Below are positions 45,254 through 55,432 of a stretch of DNA of 64,000 nucleotides, piece by piece. The stretch is from Pseudomonas mandelii (GTDB lineage Bacteria > Pseudomonadota > Gammaproteobacteria > Pseudomonadales > Pseudomonadaceae), in NCBI RefSeq assembly GCF_024138395.1, contig NZ_JAMYDU010000010.1, forward strand, positions 62,001 to 126,000, written 5' to 3'. Position numbers and translations under genes: made by a program. The notes under the pieces were generated by a model that searched no databases, was not told where the DNA came from, and was given only the letters and a program-made list of their open reading frames with translations. Each line of letters begins with the position of its first letter. Position 1 is the stretch's first letter.

Positions 45254-46000
45254 TTATCCGAGCTGAGCGGCCACCGACTCCGGAATGTCGGCGTTGGAAT
45301 ACACGTTCTGCACGTCATCCAGGTCTTCGAGCATGTCGATCAGCTTCAGAACCTTCTCGGCGCCTTCCAGGTCCAGTTCGGCACTGGTGGTCGGCAACAT
45401 GACGATCTCCGCGTCATCGCCCTTGAAGCCGGCGGCTTCCAAAGCGTTACGCACGGAATAGAAGCCGGCGAACGAGGTGAACACGTCGATCGAACCGTCT
45501 TCGTGGGTCACCACGTCATCGGCGTCGGCCTCCATGGCCGCTTCCATCAATGCATCTTCATCAACACCTGGGGCGAAGGAAATCTGGCCTTTGCGCTCGA
45601 ACAGATAAGCCACCGAACCGTCGGTGCCAAGGTTGCCGCCGCACTTGCTGAACGCGTGGCGAACAGCCGCTGCGGTGCGGTTGCGGTTGTCGGTCATGCA
45701 TTCGACCATCACCGCCACACCGCCCGGGCCGTAACCTTCGTAGGTCAGTTCGACCATGTCATCGGTATCAGCGGCGCCGGCGCCGCGAGCAACCGCGCGG
45801 TCGATGATGTCGCGACTCATGTTCGCACCCAGCGCTTTATCCAGCGCCAGACGCAAACGCGGGTTGGAGCCTGGATCAGCGCCGCCCTGACGAGCAGCGA
45901 CCGTCAGTTCACGAATCCACTTGGTGAAAATCTTGCCCTTCTTGGCATCCTGACGTTCTTTGCGGTGCTTGATGTTCGCCCACTTGGAATGACCCGCCAT
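45254..46000 (-). CDS. yebC: YebC/PmpR-family regulator
   Basis: A 248-residue protein starting MAGHSKWANIKHRKERQDAKK, the standard YebC N-terminus, with NPRLRLALDKALGANMSRDI and YEGYGPGGVAVMVECMTDN. The family includes DNA-binding regulators (PmpR of P. aeruginosa, which represses pqsR) and ribosome-associated factors; the role here is not certain. It lies between aspS and ruvC, the same order as in P. aeruginosa. Confidence 0.95.
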   Translation of the reverse strand: MAGHSKWANIKHRKERQDAKKGKIFTKWIRELTVAARQGGADPGSNPRLRLALDKALGANMSRDIIDRAVARGAGAADTDDMVELTYEGYGPGGVAVMVECMTDNRNRTAAAVRHAFSKCGGNLGTDGSVAYLFERKGQISFAPGVDEDALMEAAMEADADDVVTHEDGSIDVFTSFAGFYSVRNALEAAGFKGDDAEIVMLPTTSAELDLEGAEKVLKLIDMLEDLDDVQNVYSNADIPESVAAQLG

Positions 46001-46080
46001 AACTCGCTCCGAATTATCTTTGAAACATTGCCCGCCACGTCATGATGCGCCAGCCAGCAAAAAAAAATCTCGACCCTATC

Positions 46081-46113
46081 TATAAAAGAAAGGGCGCATC
46101 CGTAGATGCGCCC
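46081..46113 (-). terminator. Rho-independent terminator of aspS
   Basis: On the minus strand GGGCGCATC-TACG-GATGCGCCC followed by TTTCTTTTATA, 16 bases past the aspS stop. Confidence 0.85.
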
Positions 46114-46129
46114 CCCCCTCAGGTCAGCC

Positions 46130-47905
<1,776 letters not shown>

Positions 47906-48027
47906 GGTAGTGGTTTCGCTTCTCGTAATTCGAAATTCGGTTGGAGGTCTTGCCGCACCCTCGCACTTGAATAAGGTGCCGGATGATGCAAGAGCTCGCG
48001 CGTGTCATTCAGCCCGGGCGCTAGACC

Positions 48028-48249
48028 CTAGTCAGCTTTGTCGCCACCGGCCAGATTCTTCTTGGAACCGGTCTTGAAATCGGTTTCGTACCAGCCGGTG
48101 CCGCTGAGGCGGAAACCCGGCATGGACAGCATCTTTTTAAGCTCTGGCGCTTGGCAGGCAGGGCAGTCGACCAGCGGTGCTGCGCTGATCTTTTGAATGG
48201 CTTCCAACTGATGACCACAGGAAGCACATTGATAGTCGTACATCGGCAT
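48028..48249 (-). CDS. FmdB-type zinc ribbon protein
   Basis: A 73-residue protein, MPMYDYQCASCGHQLEAIQK, with a two-CxxC zinc ribbon (CASC and CPAC) and the C-terminal GFRLSGTGWYETDFKTGSKK usual for this family. Role unknown; found beside aspS in many gammaproteobacteria. The ATG at 48249 is chosen for the conserved MPMYDY start; a second ATG lies two codons on. Longer upstream frames lack a ribosome site. Confidence 0.88.
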   Translation of the reverse strand: MPMYDYQCASCGHQLEAIQKISAAPLVDCPACQAPELKKMLSMPGFRLSGTGWYETDFKTGSKKNLAGGDKAD

Positions 48250-48331
48250 GGGGGTTGTCTCGGCGATCAGATTGCTACCGCGCATGCTGGGCTTTGCGGC
48301 AAAGGGCGGGATTATATCCATTAAATGCAGC

Positions 48332-48355
48332 CTGTGCAGCCGTAAGACTGCACAG
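48332..48355. repeat. Perfect 8-bp inverted repeat between fmdB and RHH genes
   Basis: CTGTGCAG, 8 bases, CTGCACAG. It lies downstream of the RHH gene and upstream of the zinc ribbon gene. Could be an operator or a weak transcript end; no T-run. Confidence 0.4.
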
Positions 48356-48385
48356 ACCGACACTCGACACGATCAACCGCCACCG

Positions 48386-48724
48386 CTAGGCCATGACGAG
48401 GCAACTTCCCTCCTTCAGGCTGTGCACGACGCAGACAACCCGCACCAGCCCGGTGAAATTTTTCACCCCGCCATGGCGCAAATGCACTTCGCGATCCACA
48501 TGGGACAACAGCGCACTGATCGAGCAGCGATTGACCTTGGCCATATCACTCAAAATATCCCAATAAACCTGCTCCAGTCGCAAACAGGTCGCAAAGCCAT
48601 TCAAACGCACTGACCGGGATAATGGCTGGGCCAGGCCCATATCGAATTCGCTGACAAATGAATCAATCCTCACTTCCTTGAGTGGACCGACCCTCCCCTC
48701 GCTTCGTTTCTCTTGATAAACCAT
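48386..48724 (-). CDS. Ribbon-helix-helix domain protein
   Basis: A 112-residue protein starting MVYQEKRSEGRVGPLKEVRI, with AAGGAG upstream of the ATG at 48724. The middle part SRSVRLNGFATCLRLEQVYW...VNRCSISALLSHVDRE looks like an RHH_4-type DNA-binding fold: a short beta strand followed by two helices. No toxin partner is adjacent, so a toxin-antitoxin role is unsupported. It may be a stand-alone repressor. The N-terminal 35 residues match nothing I recognise. Confidence 0.68.
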   Translation of the reverse strand: MVYQEKRSEGRVGPLKEVRIDSFVSEFDMGLAQPLSRSVRLNGFATCLRLEQVYWDILSDMAKVNRCSISALLSHVDREVHLRHGGVKNFTGLVRVVCVVHSLKEGSCLVMA

Positions 48725-48861
48725 ACCATTGACACTCCTTTGCCATCCTTGCTGCTTATAGGATTCATATTCCGTTTCCTTATAAAAGCGCAGGCGTACA
48801 GGGATATCCAGATGACTTTATGACCATCGACGTAGGATAAGCCAACAACAGAGGGGAGATC

Positions 48862-49014
48862 ATGGAGCACGTCCTAGGCCGGACGATTTCCTACGAATAC
48901 GGACGCAACATCACTCAAGGAAAGGCAAAAGATCCGAGGAACACAGCGCGCAAACAATACTCGGCAAGCGTTATCCGCTCAGCGGCCAGAAGCAAGCACC
49001 GCCGGACTGCCTGA
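48862..49014 (+). CDS. Candidate small basic protein (50 residues)
   Basis: ATG at 48862 with an excellent ribosome site (GAGGGGAGATC, GGGGAG seven bases before). It encodes MEHVLGRTISYEYGRNITQG and ends RSAARSKHRRTA, strongly basic at the C-terminus, with no signal or membrane segment. It lies divergent from the RHH gene, in the place where P. aeruginosa has a Dps-like gene. No family recognised. The frame may be chance, but the ribosome site is better than those of many genes here. Confidence 0.38.
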   Translation: MEHVLGRTISYEYGRNITQGKAKDPRNTARKQYSASVIRSAARSKHRRTA

Positions 49015-49188
49015 TTTGAGTAGCTGCCGGCTTTGCTGTTAAATAGGCAGTGTGTCGCTACCCCCTATTTTTCCGGGGGCTGCGCATAGGCTGATAGCGG
49101 GTACGTGTCCAACGCCTCTTATTGTTCTGAAGCGAACCGTGCTCCATCAGCTCTTCCTTGTGATCCGTCTTAACGTGAGTTAATCAAA
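49015..49188. other. Intergenic region upstream of membrane cold-shock gene
   Basis: Part of a 464-bp stretch (48725-49188) between the RHH and cold-shock genes, whose only candidate frame is 48862-49014. A short GC hairpin-like CCCCCTATTTTTCCGGGGG lies near 49060. I see no other coding frame. Confidence 0.5.
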
Positions 49189-49791
49189 ATGTTGAAAATC
49201 GTCCACCTGCTAATGGGCGCAGCAGCCTTGCTGCTGTCCTTCATCCCTAGCCTGCGATCCGAAGCGGTACCTTACCTGCAACAACCCGATGCGCTGTACC
49301 TGGCCTTTTTCGGCCTGCTGAACCTCACCCTTGCACCTGTTATCCCTTACTGGAACAAAGGCCCGCGTCATCAACTGCAAAATCTGGTCAGCGCCTTGCT
49401 GGTTCTGGCTGTGGTATTGCAAACACTGACATTGTTCGCCCCGATGCCTGTCATCGCCGGTCAACCTGCCGTTCTGTTCAGTCTGGTCGTTGCCCTGATC
49501 GCCATTCTTTTGCACCTGGCCGTCAGCTTCTATAAATCCTCACCAGCCGCCGCCTCGCCAAGCTATGACATGAGCAACCGCGATACCGGCACCGTTAAAT
49601 GGTTCAACACCTCCAAAGGCTTCGGCTTTATTTCCCGTGATTCCGGCGATGATATTTTCGTGCACTTCCGGGCAATTCGCGGCGAAGGCCACCGTGTTCT
49701 GGTCGAAGGCCAGCGCGTGGAGTTTTCTGTCATGAACCGTGACAAAGGCCTGCAAGCCGAAGATGTGATCGCCGCCCTGCCGCGCCGCTGA
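49189..49791 (+). CDS. Membrane-anchored cold-shock-domain protein
   Basis: A 200-residue fusion. Residues 1-115 hold about four hydrophobic segments (near 5-21, 37-55, 64-85 and 90-112). Residues 120-130 are a Ser/Ala linker, and about 131-198 form a full cold-shock domain, TGTVKWFNTSKGFGFISRDS with RNP1 KGFGFI and RNP2 DIFVHF. The domain would sit on the cytoplasmic face if the topology is even-numbered. The C-terminus is like the free Csp at 33342 but diverged. P. aeruginosa has a cold-shock gene at the same place in the order. A role in tethering mRNA at the membrane is conceivable, not shown. Confidence 0.88.
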   Translation: MLKIVHLLMGAAALLLSFIPSLRSEAVPYLQQPDALYLAFFGLLNLTLAPVIPYWNKGPRHQLQNLVSALLVLAVVLQTLTLFAPMPVIAGQPAVLFSLVVALIAILLHLAVSFYKSSPAAASPSYDMSNRDTGTVKWFNTSKGFGFISRDSGDDIFVHFRAIRGEGHRVLVEGQRVEFSVMNRDKGLQAEDVIAALPRR

Positions 49792-49801
49792 TTCCAAGGC
49801 T

Positions 49802-49838
49802 AAAAAAAACCGCGAACAATCGTTCGCGGTTTTTTTTT
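49802..49838. terminator. Bidirectional terminator
   Basis: AAAAAAAACCGCGAACAAT / CGTTCGCGGTTTTTTTTT lies between the convergent cold-shock-domain gene and slyX; it has T-runs in both directions. Confidence 0.92.
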
Positions 49839-49847
49839 GCCTGCATT

Positions 49848-50054
49848 TCAGTAATGCGGCGGTGGCGCTTCTTCTTCGAAGGACTCGAACTGGCCGACCA
49901 TTTCCTCCTGACGCTTGAGTAGCGCCATCATTTGCAGTTGCAAGCGCTCAACCGCATGCTGCTGCGCCGCCAGCACATCATTCAATGTCTGGATGGTGTC
50001 ATCCTGAAACGCCAACTGGCTTTCCAGATCAGTAACGCGCTCTTCCAGACTCAT
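49848..50054 (-). CDS. slyX: SlyX-family protein
   Basis: A 68-residue coiled-coil protein, MSLEERVTDLESQLAFQDDT, with heptad-like leucines through QTLNDVLAAQQHAVERLQLQ and a Pro-rich tail (EEAPPPHY). Function unknown. It follows the HIT gene by three bases and is probably co-transcribed with it. Confidence 0.93.
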   Translation of the reverse strand: MSLEERVTDLESQLAFQDDTIQTLNDVLAAQQHAVERLQLQMMALLKRQEEMVGQFESFEEEAPPPHY

Positions 50055-50057
50055 GAC

Positions 50058-50492
50058 TTAACCCTCCAGAAACGTGAAGTCATCGGTCAACACCAGACGC
50101 AACCGTTCGCGAATCGTCGCGATCTGCTCTGGATTGTAGGGTTTGGCCTGCTGATTACCCCAGACCGGGGCTGGCCAGGCGGCGTCCTCACGCTTGCGCA
50201 CAATCACATGCATGTGCAACTGACTGACGACATTACCCAGGGCCGCGACGTTCAACTTGTCCGCATCGAATGAGTCCTTGAGCATTTCCGCCAGCGCGGT
50301 CGTTTCCTGCCACAGCTGCTGTTGATCTGCGACATCTAACTGAAATATCTCACTGATATCCTCGCGGCGGGGCACGAGGATGAACCACGGGTAATTCGAA
50401 TCATTGGACAACAGCAACCGACAGAGCGGGAAATCGCCGATAGGCAATGTGTCTTGTTGAAGTCGTGGATCTAAAGCGAACACAGCGCGCAC
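50058..50492 (-). CDS. HIT-family protein
   Basis: A 144-residue nucleotide-binding protein of the histidine-triad superfamily. The motif region is GNVVSQLHMHVIVRKREDAA, followed by the C-terminal part. The N-terminal PLCRLLLSNDSNYPWFILVP matches the usual HIT start in this branch. It probably hydrolyses a dinucleotide or nucleotide conjugate; substrate unknown. It lies in the same order (HIT-slyX) as in P. aeruginosa next to oprD. Confidence 0.9.
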   Translation of the reverse strand: MRAVFALDPRLQQDTLPIGDFPLCRLLLSNDSNYPWFILVPRREDISEIFQLDVADQQQLWQETTALAEMLKDSFDADKLNVAALGNVVSQLHMHVIVRKREDAAWPAPVWGNQQAKPYNPEQIATIRERLRLVLTDDFTFLEG

Positions 50493-51187
50493 TCCCCTCT
50501 AGTGATCTTTTTTCAGCTTAGCGCCCATACCAAAAGACGGCGCGCCAAGCGACAGGACGGCAGCATACCCGCGAACGCCATGCGCTTCACGACGAACTGC
50601 CGCCTGCAGCGTCCTCCGGGCGCCCCGACATGAGCCATTTTGAGCCGGGGCGCACCATTAAAGAACCAGGCAATCCCACGAAAAATGCCGAAATGACCGA
50701 GAAACGGCGGGCTGTTCGATTCGGTCACAAAACGACACTGTGTGAATTCGGTACAGCAATTGAAATTTTTTGCACCAAAACCGCACAACGCGTCTACGCT
50801 CAGTGCGTCAGCATCCGCTAACTACTCACTGACGGGGTGAACCGGTAACGTTTTTGGTTGTCGCCCCCATCAGTTCGAAGTGGCAACCACGATGCGAAGG
50901 ATGGCGTCAAGCTCAAGTAAAACGAGCGTGAACCCCCCGGTTTTATGAGGTTTTTACAGCAGCAGGCAGGCCTTCGAAAAAAAACAGCAACAGAATTCCG
51001 ATTTGTGCACGCTTGTTGCATTCACATCCGTATCGTCTATAAGCGCTCCGCTGGAAGTGGAAGCTTAAGGCCAATAAAAACAGTGGCAGGGTTGCCCGAT
51101 GGAGATTCAAGTGCAGGACCCAGGGACTCTTTTTTACCGATGCTCAAGTCATGGAAAACAACGTTGAAGTTGTCAGTCCGATTGCGT
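50493..51187. other. Long upstream region of oprD, no clear gene
   Basis: Most of the 890-bp gap between HIT and oprD. A frame at 50630-50821 is open but has no ribosome site or family resemblance. I see no REP, IS or terminator. The region may hold distant oprD control or an unrecognised small RNA. Confidence 0.5.
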
Positions 51188-51229
51188 CGGGATTGTGAAT
51201 TTGCGACATTCACCCAGCCATTTGCGACA
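51188..51229 (-). promoter_or_regulatory. ArgR-type operator, two direct half-sites at 21-bp spacing
   Basis: Read on the minus strand, TGTCGC begins at 51229 and again at 51208, exactly 21 bases apart. The second copy continues AAATTCAC then AA, matching the Pseudomonas ArgR half-site TGTCGC-N8-AA-N5; the first has GG in place of AA. It lies about 155 bp upstream of the oprD start. Arginine induction of oprD through ArgR is established in P. aeruginosa. Confidence 0.65.
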
Positions 51230-51382
51230 GGGTCGTAAAGAAGCTGAAAGGTTAGATGTGCAAGTATCGCCAACATGGTCGGCGTGATATAAGTTTGCGC
51301 CGACACAAAAAGAAAGAGCCGCCCGGATAATAAAACAGGCGGGACGGCAGTACTCTTCTAAAAACCAAAGGAGCAAATCACG

Positions 51383-52735
51383 ATGCGCGTGATGAAGTGG
51401 AGCATGATCGCACTGGCAGTTGCCGCAGCAGCCAGTACTCAAATGGCTACGGCCGCACCGTTTGTAAGTGACCAGGCTGAAGCCAAAGGTTTTGTTGAAG
51501 ACGCCAAGTTCGACTTGCTGCTTCGCAACTATTACTTCAACCGTGATAACAAAGATCGCGCCCGGGACGTGAAAGACTGGACCCAGGGCATCTGGGGCAA
51601 CTTCAGCTCCGGTTACACTCAGGGTACCGTAGGCGTCGGCGTTGATGCATTCGGCTACCTGGCCGTCAAACTGGACGGTGGCGATGGCACAAGCGGCTCA
51701 GGCAACATGAGCCGCGGCGCCGTCGATTTATCCGATGACAGACGTATTCGCCACGCCAACGACAGCCAAGGTAAGGCAGGCGGATCCATAAAGGCCCGTA
51801 TCTCCAAAACCGAGTTGAAATTCGGCGAAATGCAGCCAAGCACCTCACCAGTGTTCGCTATTGGCGGCTCCCGGATCCTTCCTCAAACTGCCACGGGCTT
51901 CCAGCTGCAGAGCAGCGAAGTCAAAGATCTTGATCTGGAAGCCGGTCACTTCTATTCGGCCACCAGCCAGGATAATAACTCCAGCAAAGGCGGCCTGTTC
52001 GCCAACTACGCTGGCGTAGAAGCCAACTCCATCGACTACTTCGGTGGCAAGTATGGCATCACCGACAACCTGAGCGCGTCGCTGTACGGTGCCAAGCTGG
52101 AAGACATCTGGAACCAGTACTACGCCAACTTGAACTACACCATCCCAATGGGTGGCGATCAGTCGCTGAACCTGGACGGTAACATCTACAACACCAAAGA
52201 TACCGGTGACGCCGAAGCTGGCGAGATCAGCAACACCACGTTCTCCCTGGCAGCCGCTTTCTCGTTCCTGAAAGCGCACACCATCACCGTCGCCTTCCAG
52301 AAGGTCAACGGCGACACTCCGTTCGACTACATCGGTGTGGGCAAGAACAACCGTGGCGGCGACTCGATCTTCCTCGCCAACTCCATCCAGTACTCTGACT
52401 TCAACGCTCCTAACGAGAAGTCTGCCCAGGTTCGTTACGACCTGAAAATGGCCGAGTACGGCGTTCCAGGTCTGAGCTTCATGACCCGTTACGTAAAAGG
52501 TTGGGACATCGACGGTACCAACACGCCAACAGGCAGCGCTTACGACGGCCTGTACGGCGAAGATGGCAAGCACAACGAAACCAACTTCGAAGCCAAGTAC
52601 GTTGTTCAGTCTGGCCCGGCAAAAGATCTTTCCTTCCGCATTCGTCAAGCATGGCACTTCGCTAACGCCGACGAAGGCGAAGGCGATGTCAAAGAGTTCC
52701 GCCTGATCGTCGACTACCCGATTTCGGTTCTGTAA
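51383..52735 (+). CDS. oprD: OprD-family basic amino acid porin
   Basis: Outer-membrane 18-strand porin of 450 residues for arginine, lysine and related molecules. A signal peptide of about 25 residues precedes APFVSDQAEAKGF. The segments LLLRNYYFNRD, KARISKTELKFGEMQP, GFQLQSSEVKDLDLEAGHF, TDNLSASLYGAKLEDI and FRLIVDYPISVL match PAO1 OprD as I recall it, more closely than OprE or OprQ. AAAGGAG precedes the ATG. The gene order HIT-oprD is that of P. aeruginosa. An ArgR-type operator lies upstream and a strong terminator downstream. Confidence 0.9.
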   Translation: MRVMKWSMIALAVAAAASTQMATAAPFVSDQAEAKGFVEDAKFDLLLRNYYFNRDNKDRARDVKDWTQGIWGNFSSGYTQGTVGVGVDAFGYLAVKLDGGDGTSGSGNMSRGAVDLSDDRRIRHANDSQGKAGGSIKARISKTELKFGEMQPSTSPVFAIGGSRILPQTATGFQLQSSEVKDLDLEAGHFYSATSQDNNSSKGGLFANYAGVEANSIDYFGGKYGITDNLSASLYGAKLEDIWNQYYANLNYTIPMGGDQSLNLDGNIYNTKDTGDAEAGEISNTTFSLAAAFSFLKAHTITVAFQKVNGDTPFDYIGVGKNNRGGDSIFLANSIQYSDFNAPNEKSAQVRYDLKMAEYGVPGLSFMTRYVKGWDIDGTNTPTGSAYDGLYGEDGKHNETNFEAKYVVQSGPAKDLSFRIRQAWHFANADEGEGDVKEFRLIVDYPISVL

Positions 52736-52761
52736 TTACCGAAAGTCAGTTCGCGGTAATC

Positions 52762-52792
52762 AAAAAGGCCCATCTTCGGATGGGCCTTTTTT
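52762..52792 (+). terminator. Rho-independent terminator of oprD
   Basis: AAAAAGGCCCATC-TTCG-GATGGGCCTTTTTT, a stable UUCG tetraloop hairpin with T-run. Confidence 0.92.
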
Positions 52793-52878
52793 ATTGGGTA
52801 CAACACTGCGTTTAACAGATCGGACTCTTGCAGAACATGCCTGACCGAAAGGTCAGACATTAGCTGAAAGACCAATCA

Positions 52879-53721
52879 TTACACCGTTGCCGATTCCTGA
52901 ACCACTCGAATAACTCGCTGCGGAAACGGAATATCGATACCCGCGGCCTTCAAACGATCTCGGGCGTGCTCGTTAAACATGAACAGTACATTCCAGTAAT
53001 CAGCAGTCTTGACCCATACTCGCAGCGAAACAGTGATCGAGCTTTCGCCCAGCATGGAAATGACCGCTTCCGGTGCCGGATCAGTCAACACCCGCTCATC
53101 CCTGGCCAATTCCATTAACACTTCACGGGCCTTTTGCAGATCCGCGTGGTGATCCACACCGATATCAAACACTACTTTGCGTGTCGTTTGACGGTTGGTA
53201 TTGGTGATGATGCCGTTCGACAGATTACCGTTAGGCACGATGATGGTTTTGTTATCGCCAGTGCGCAGTACAGTGTGAAAGATCTGAATGCTGTCGACAG
53301 TACCGGCAACACCTTGGGCTTCGATCCAATCACCGATGCGGAACGGGCGGAACAACAGAATCAGCACGCCACCGGCGAAGTTCGCCAGACTGCCCTGCAA
53401 CGCCAGACCGATTGCCAGGCCGGCAGCACCAATGGCCGCGACGAACGACGTGGTTTCCACACCGATCATCGACGCTACGCTGACAATCAACAGAACCTTG
53501 AGGATGATGTTCGCCAGGCTGCTGATGAAACCTTGCAGCGCCAGGTCGGCGTTACGCAACGCCAGCAGGCCACCGAGTTTTTGCGTGACCTTGTTGATCA
53601 GCCACCAACCGATGGCCAGGGTAATCACCGCCAATAGCACGCGGCTGCCGTATTCCATGATCATCGGAACCCAGGCTTGGGATGCCTTGACCAGGTTGTC
53701 CACTTCAGCATTCAAATCCAT
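52879..53721 (-). CDS. mscS: Small-conductance mechanosensitive channel MscS
   Basis: Inner-membrane tension-gated channel of 280 residues. Three membrane segments are followed by the pore helix with the Gly/Ala pattern AAIGAAGLAIGLALQGSLANFAGG, then the beta domain (IGDWIEAQGVAGTVDSIQIF, IIVPNGNLSNGIITN) and a C-terminal alpha/beta cage. AGGAGAAAGAAG lies upstream of the ATG at 53721. It protects against hypo-osmotic shock. Confidence 0.95.
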   Translation of the reverse strand: MDLNAEVDNLVKASQAWVPMIMEYGSRVLLAVITLAIGWWLINKVTQKLGGLLALRNADLALQGFISSLANIILKVLLIVSVASMIGVETTSFVAAIGAAGLAIGLALQGSLANFAGGVLILLFRPFRIGDWIEAQGVAGTVDSIQIFHTVLRTGDNKTIIVPNGNLSNGIITNTNRQTTRKVVFDIGVDHHADLQKAREVLMELARDERVLTDPAPEAVISMLGESSITVSLRVWVKTADYWNVLFMFNEHARDRLKAAGIDIPFPQRVIRVVQESATV

Positions 53722-53852
53722 CTTCTTTCTCCTGATTTCCGGCTACCCGGCACGCAAAAAATGAGCGGCAGAAAGACCGAACCCATGGGGGATTCAATCG
53801 TTTCTGCCGTTGCTGGGGCCTCGGACGTCGAAAACGTCGAGAGGTTCCCGCT

Positions 53853-54338
53853 TTAGTCGCGGAAGTTATTGAACTGTAGCGGCATGTCGAACGTCTTGGC
53901 GCGCAGGGCGGCAATCGCTTCCTGCAAGTCATCACGTTTCTTGCCGGTAATGCGCACTTGCTCGCCCTGAATGGCGGCCTGGACCTTGAGCTTGGCGTCT
54001 TTGACGTGAGCGACGATTTTCTTCGCCAGTTCTTTGTCGATGCCTTCCTTGAGGACCGCTTCCTGCTTCATCAACTTGCCCGACGCGTAGGCGTCCTTGA
54101 CTTCAAGGCACTGCACGTCGATCTTGCGCTTGACCAGGGCCAGCTTGAGGATCTCGATCATCGCTTCGAGCTGGAAATCGGCTTCCGCGGTCAGGTTGAC
54201 GGTCAGGTCTTTTTCCTTGAACTCGAAGGTGCCTTTGCCTTTCAGGTCATAACGACGATCGAGTTCCTTGACGGCGTTCTCGACCGCGTTGGTGACTTCG
54301 TGTTTGTCCAGTTCGGATACCACGTCGAACGACGGCAT
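53853..54338 (-). CDS. yajQ: YajQ-family nucleotide-binding protein
   Basis: A 161-residue protein starting MPSFDVVSELDKHEVTNAVE, the canonical YajQ N-terminus, with RYDLKGKGTFEFKEK and the C-terminal QVRITGKKRDDLQEAIAALR. Two RRM-like folds are expected. Family members bind nucleic acids, and some bind cyclic di-GMP and act as transcription co-regulators. An earlier in-frame start at 54362 is less likely because the conserved MPSFD begins here. Confidence 0.95.
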   Translation of the reverse strand: MPSFDVVSELDKHEVTNAVENAVKELDRRYDLKGKGTFEFKEKDLTVNLTAEADFQLEAMIEILKLALVKRKIDVQCLEVKDAYASGKLMKQEAVLKEGIDKELAKKIVAHVKDAKLKVQAAIQGEQVRITGKKRDDLQEAIAALRAKTFDMPLQFNNFRD

Positions 54339-54478
54339 GTAATCTCTCCAATAAAAAGGCACGCTCGATAACGATGGAGCGCGCTTGGCTTGCGGTTAAA
54401 ATCGGGCTCATTATAACGGGTCTTTTCCAACCGATACTGCGAGCCTCACATGCCAGCGTCAAACCGAGCAAAAAGCTG

Positions 54479-55396
54479 ATGTCCACCCCTTGGCATATTC
54501 TGGGCGCCGGCAGCCTCGGCACCCTTTGGGCCACACGTCTGGCGCGGGCCGATGTGCCAGTCAGGCTGATCGTGCGGGACGCGGCGCGCTTGCAGGCCTA
54601 TCAGGCGGCGGGCGGGCTGACGCTGGTCGAACACGGCGAAGCGCAGCTGTATCCGGTGCCCGGTGAAACAGCCGACAGCGACGAGCCCATCCGCCGTCTG
54701 CTGGTGGCTTGCAAAGCCTACGACGCCGAAAACGCCGTGGCCCGGCTCGCCCACCGCCTGACACCCGACGCCGAGCTGATCCTGTTGCAGAACGGCCTCG
54801 GCAGTCAGGACGCGGTTGCCGCGCTGGTTCCTCAGGCGCGCTGTATCTTCGCCTCCAGTACCGAAGGCGCGTTTCGCGACGGCGACTGGCGCGTGGTGTT
54901 CGCCGGCCACGGCTACACCTGGCTAGGAGATGTCGGCCATCCGGTAGCGCCGATCTGGCTGGAGGACTTGAGTGCCGCCGGTATTCCCCATGAGTGGAGC
55001 ACCGATATCCTCACAAGGCTGTGGCGAAAACTGGCGCTCAATTGTGCGATCAACCCGCTGACCGTGCTGCACGAATGCCGTAATGGCGGTTTGCAGCAAC
55101 ATCATTGCGAAGTCGCCACCCTGTGCGCCGAGCTCACCGAGCTGCTGGAGCGCTGCGGCCAGCCGGCGGCGGCGCAAAACCTCCAGGAGGAAGTCGAACG
55201 GGTGATCCAGGCCACCGCCGCGAATTTTTCCTCGATGTACCAGGACGTTGCGAATCAGCGCCGCACTGAAATCAGCTACCTGTTGGGTTATGCCTGCAAA
55301 GGCGCGTCCCGGCATCAGTTGAACCTGCCCCACCTCAGTCAATTGCAGCAGCGCTTGATCGCCCATCTGCGCAGCCTTGGATTGCCCAGCGACTGA
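54479..55396 (+). CDS. panE: 2-dehydropantoate 2-reductase
   Basis: NADPH-dependent reduction of ketopantoate to pantoate in CoA synthesis. 305 residues from MSTPWHILGAGSLGTLWATR, containing the Rossmann GAGSLG motif; then LVACKAYDAENA, LLQNGLGSQDAV and the catalytic Lys in LWRKLALNCAINPLT. The ATG at 54479 has a weak ribosome site. It is divergent from yajQ and followed by a sensor kinase after 36 bp. Confidence 0.92.
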   Translation: MSTPWHILGAGSLGTLWATRLARADVPVRLIVRDAARLQAYQAAGGLTLVEHGEAQLYPVPGETADSDEPIRRLLVACKAYDAENAVARLAHRLTPDAELILLQNGLGSQDAVAALVPQARCIFASSTEGAFRDGDWRVVFAGHGYTWLGDVGHPVAPIWLEDLSAAGIPHEWSTDILTRLWRKLALNCAINPLTVLHECRNGGLQQHHCEVATLCAELTELLERCGQPAAAQNLQEEVERVIQATAANFSSMYQDVANQRRTEISYLLGYACKGASRHQLNLPHLSQLQQRLIAHLRSLGLPSD

Positions 55397-55432
55397 GCAG
55401 CGGATACGCTGGCCACTTGTTCCTTTTCAGCG

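Noticed and set aside
48386..48724. RHH protein as an antitoxin
   Set aside because: No toxin gene is adjacent on either side; the neighbouring short frame looks basic but has no toxin features.
50630..50821. A 63-codon plus-strand frame upstream of oprD
   Set aside because: No ribosome site, no recognisable family, and a composition not distinct from chance; left out as a gene.
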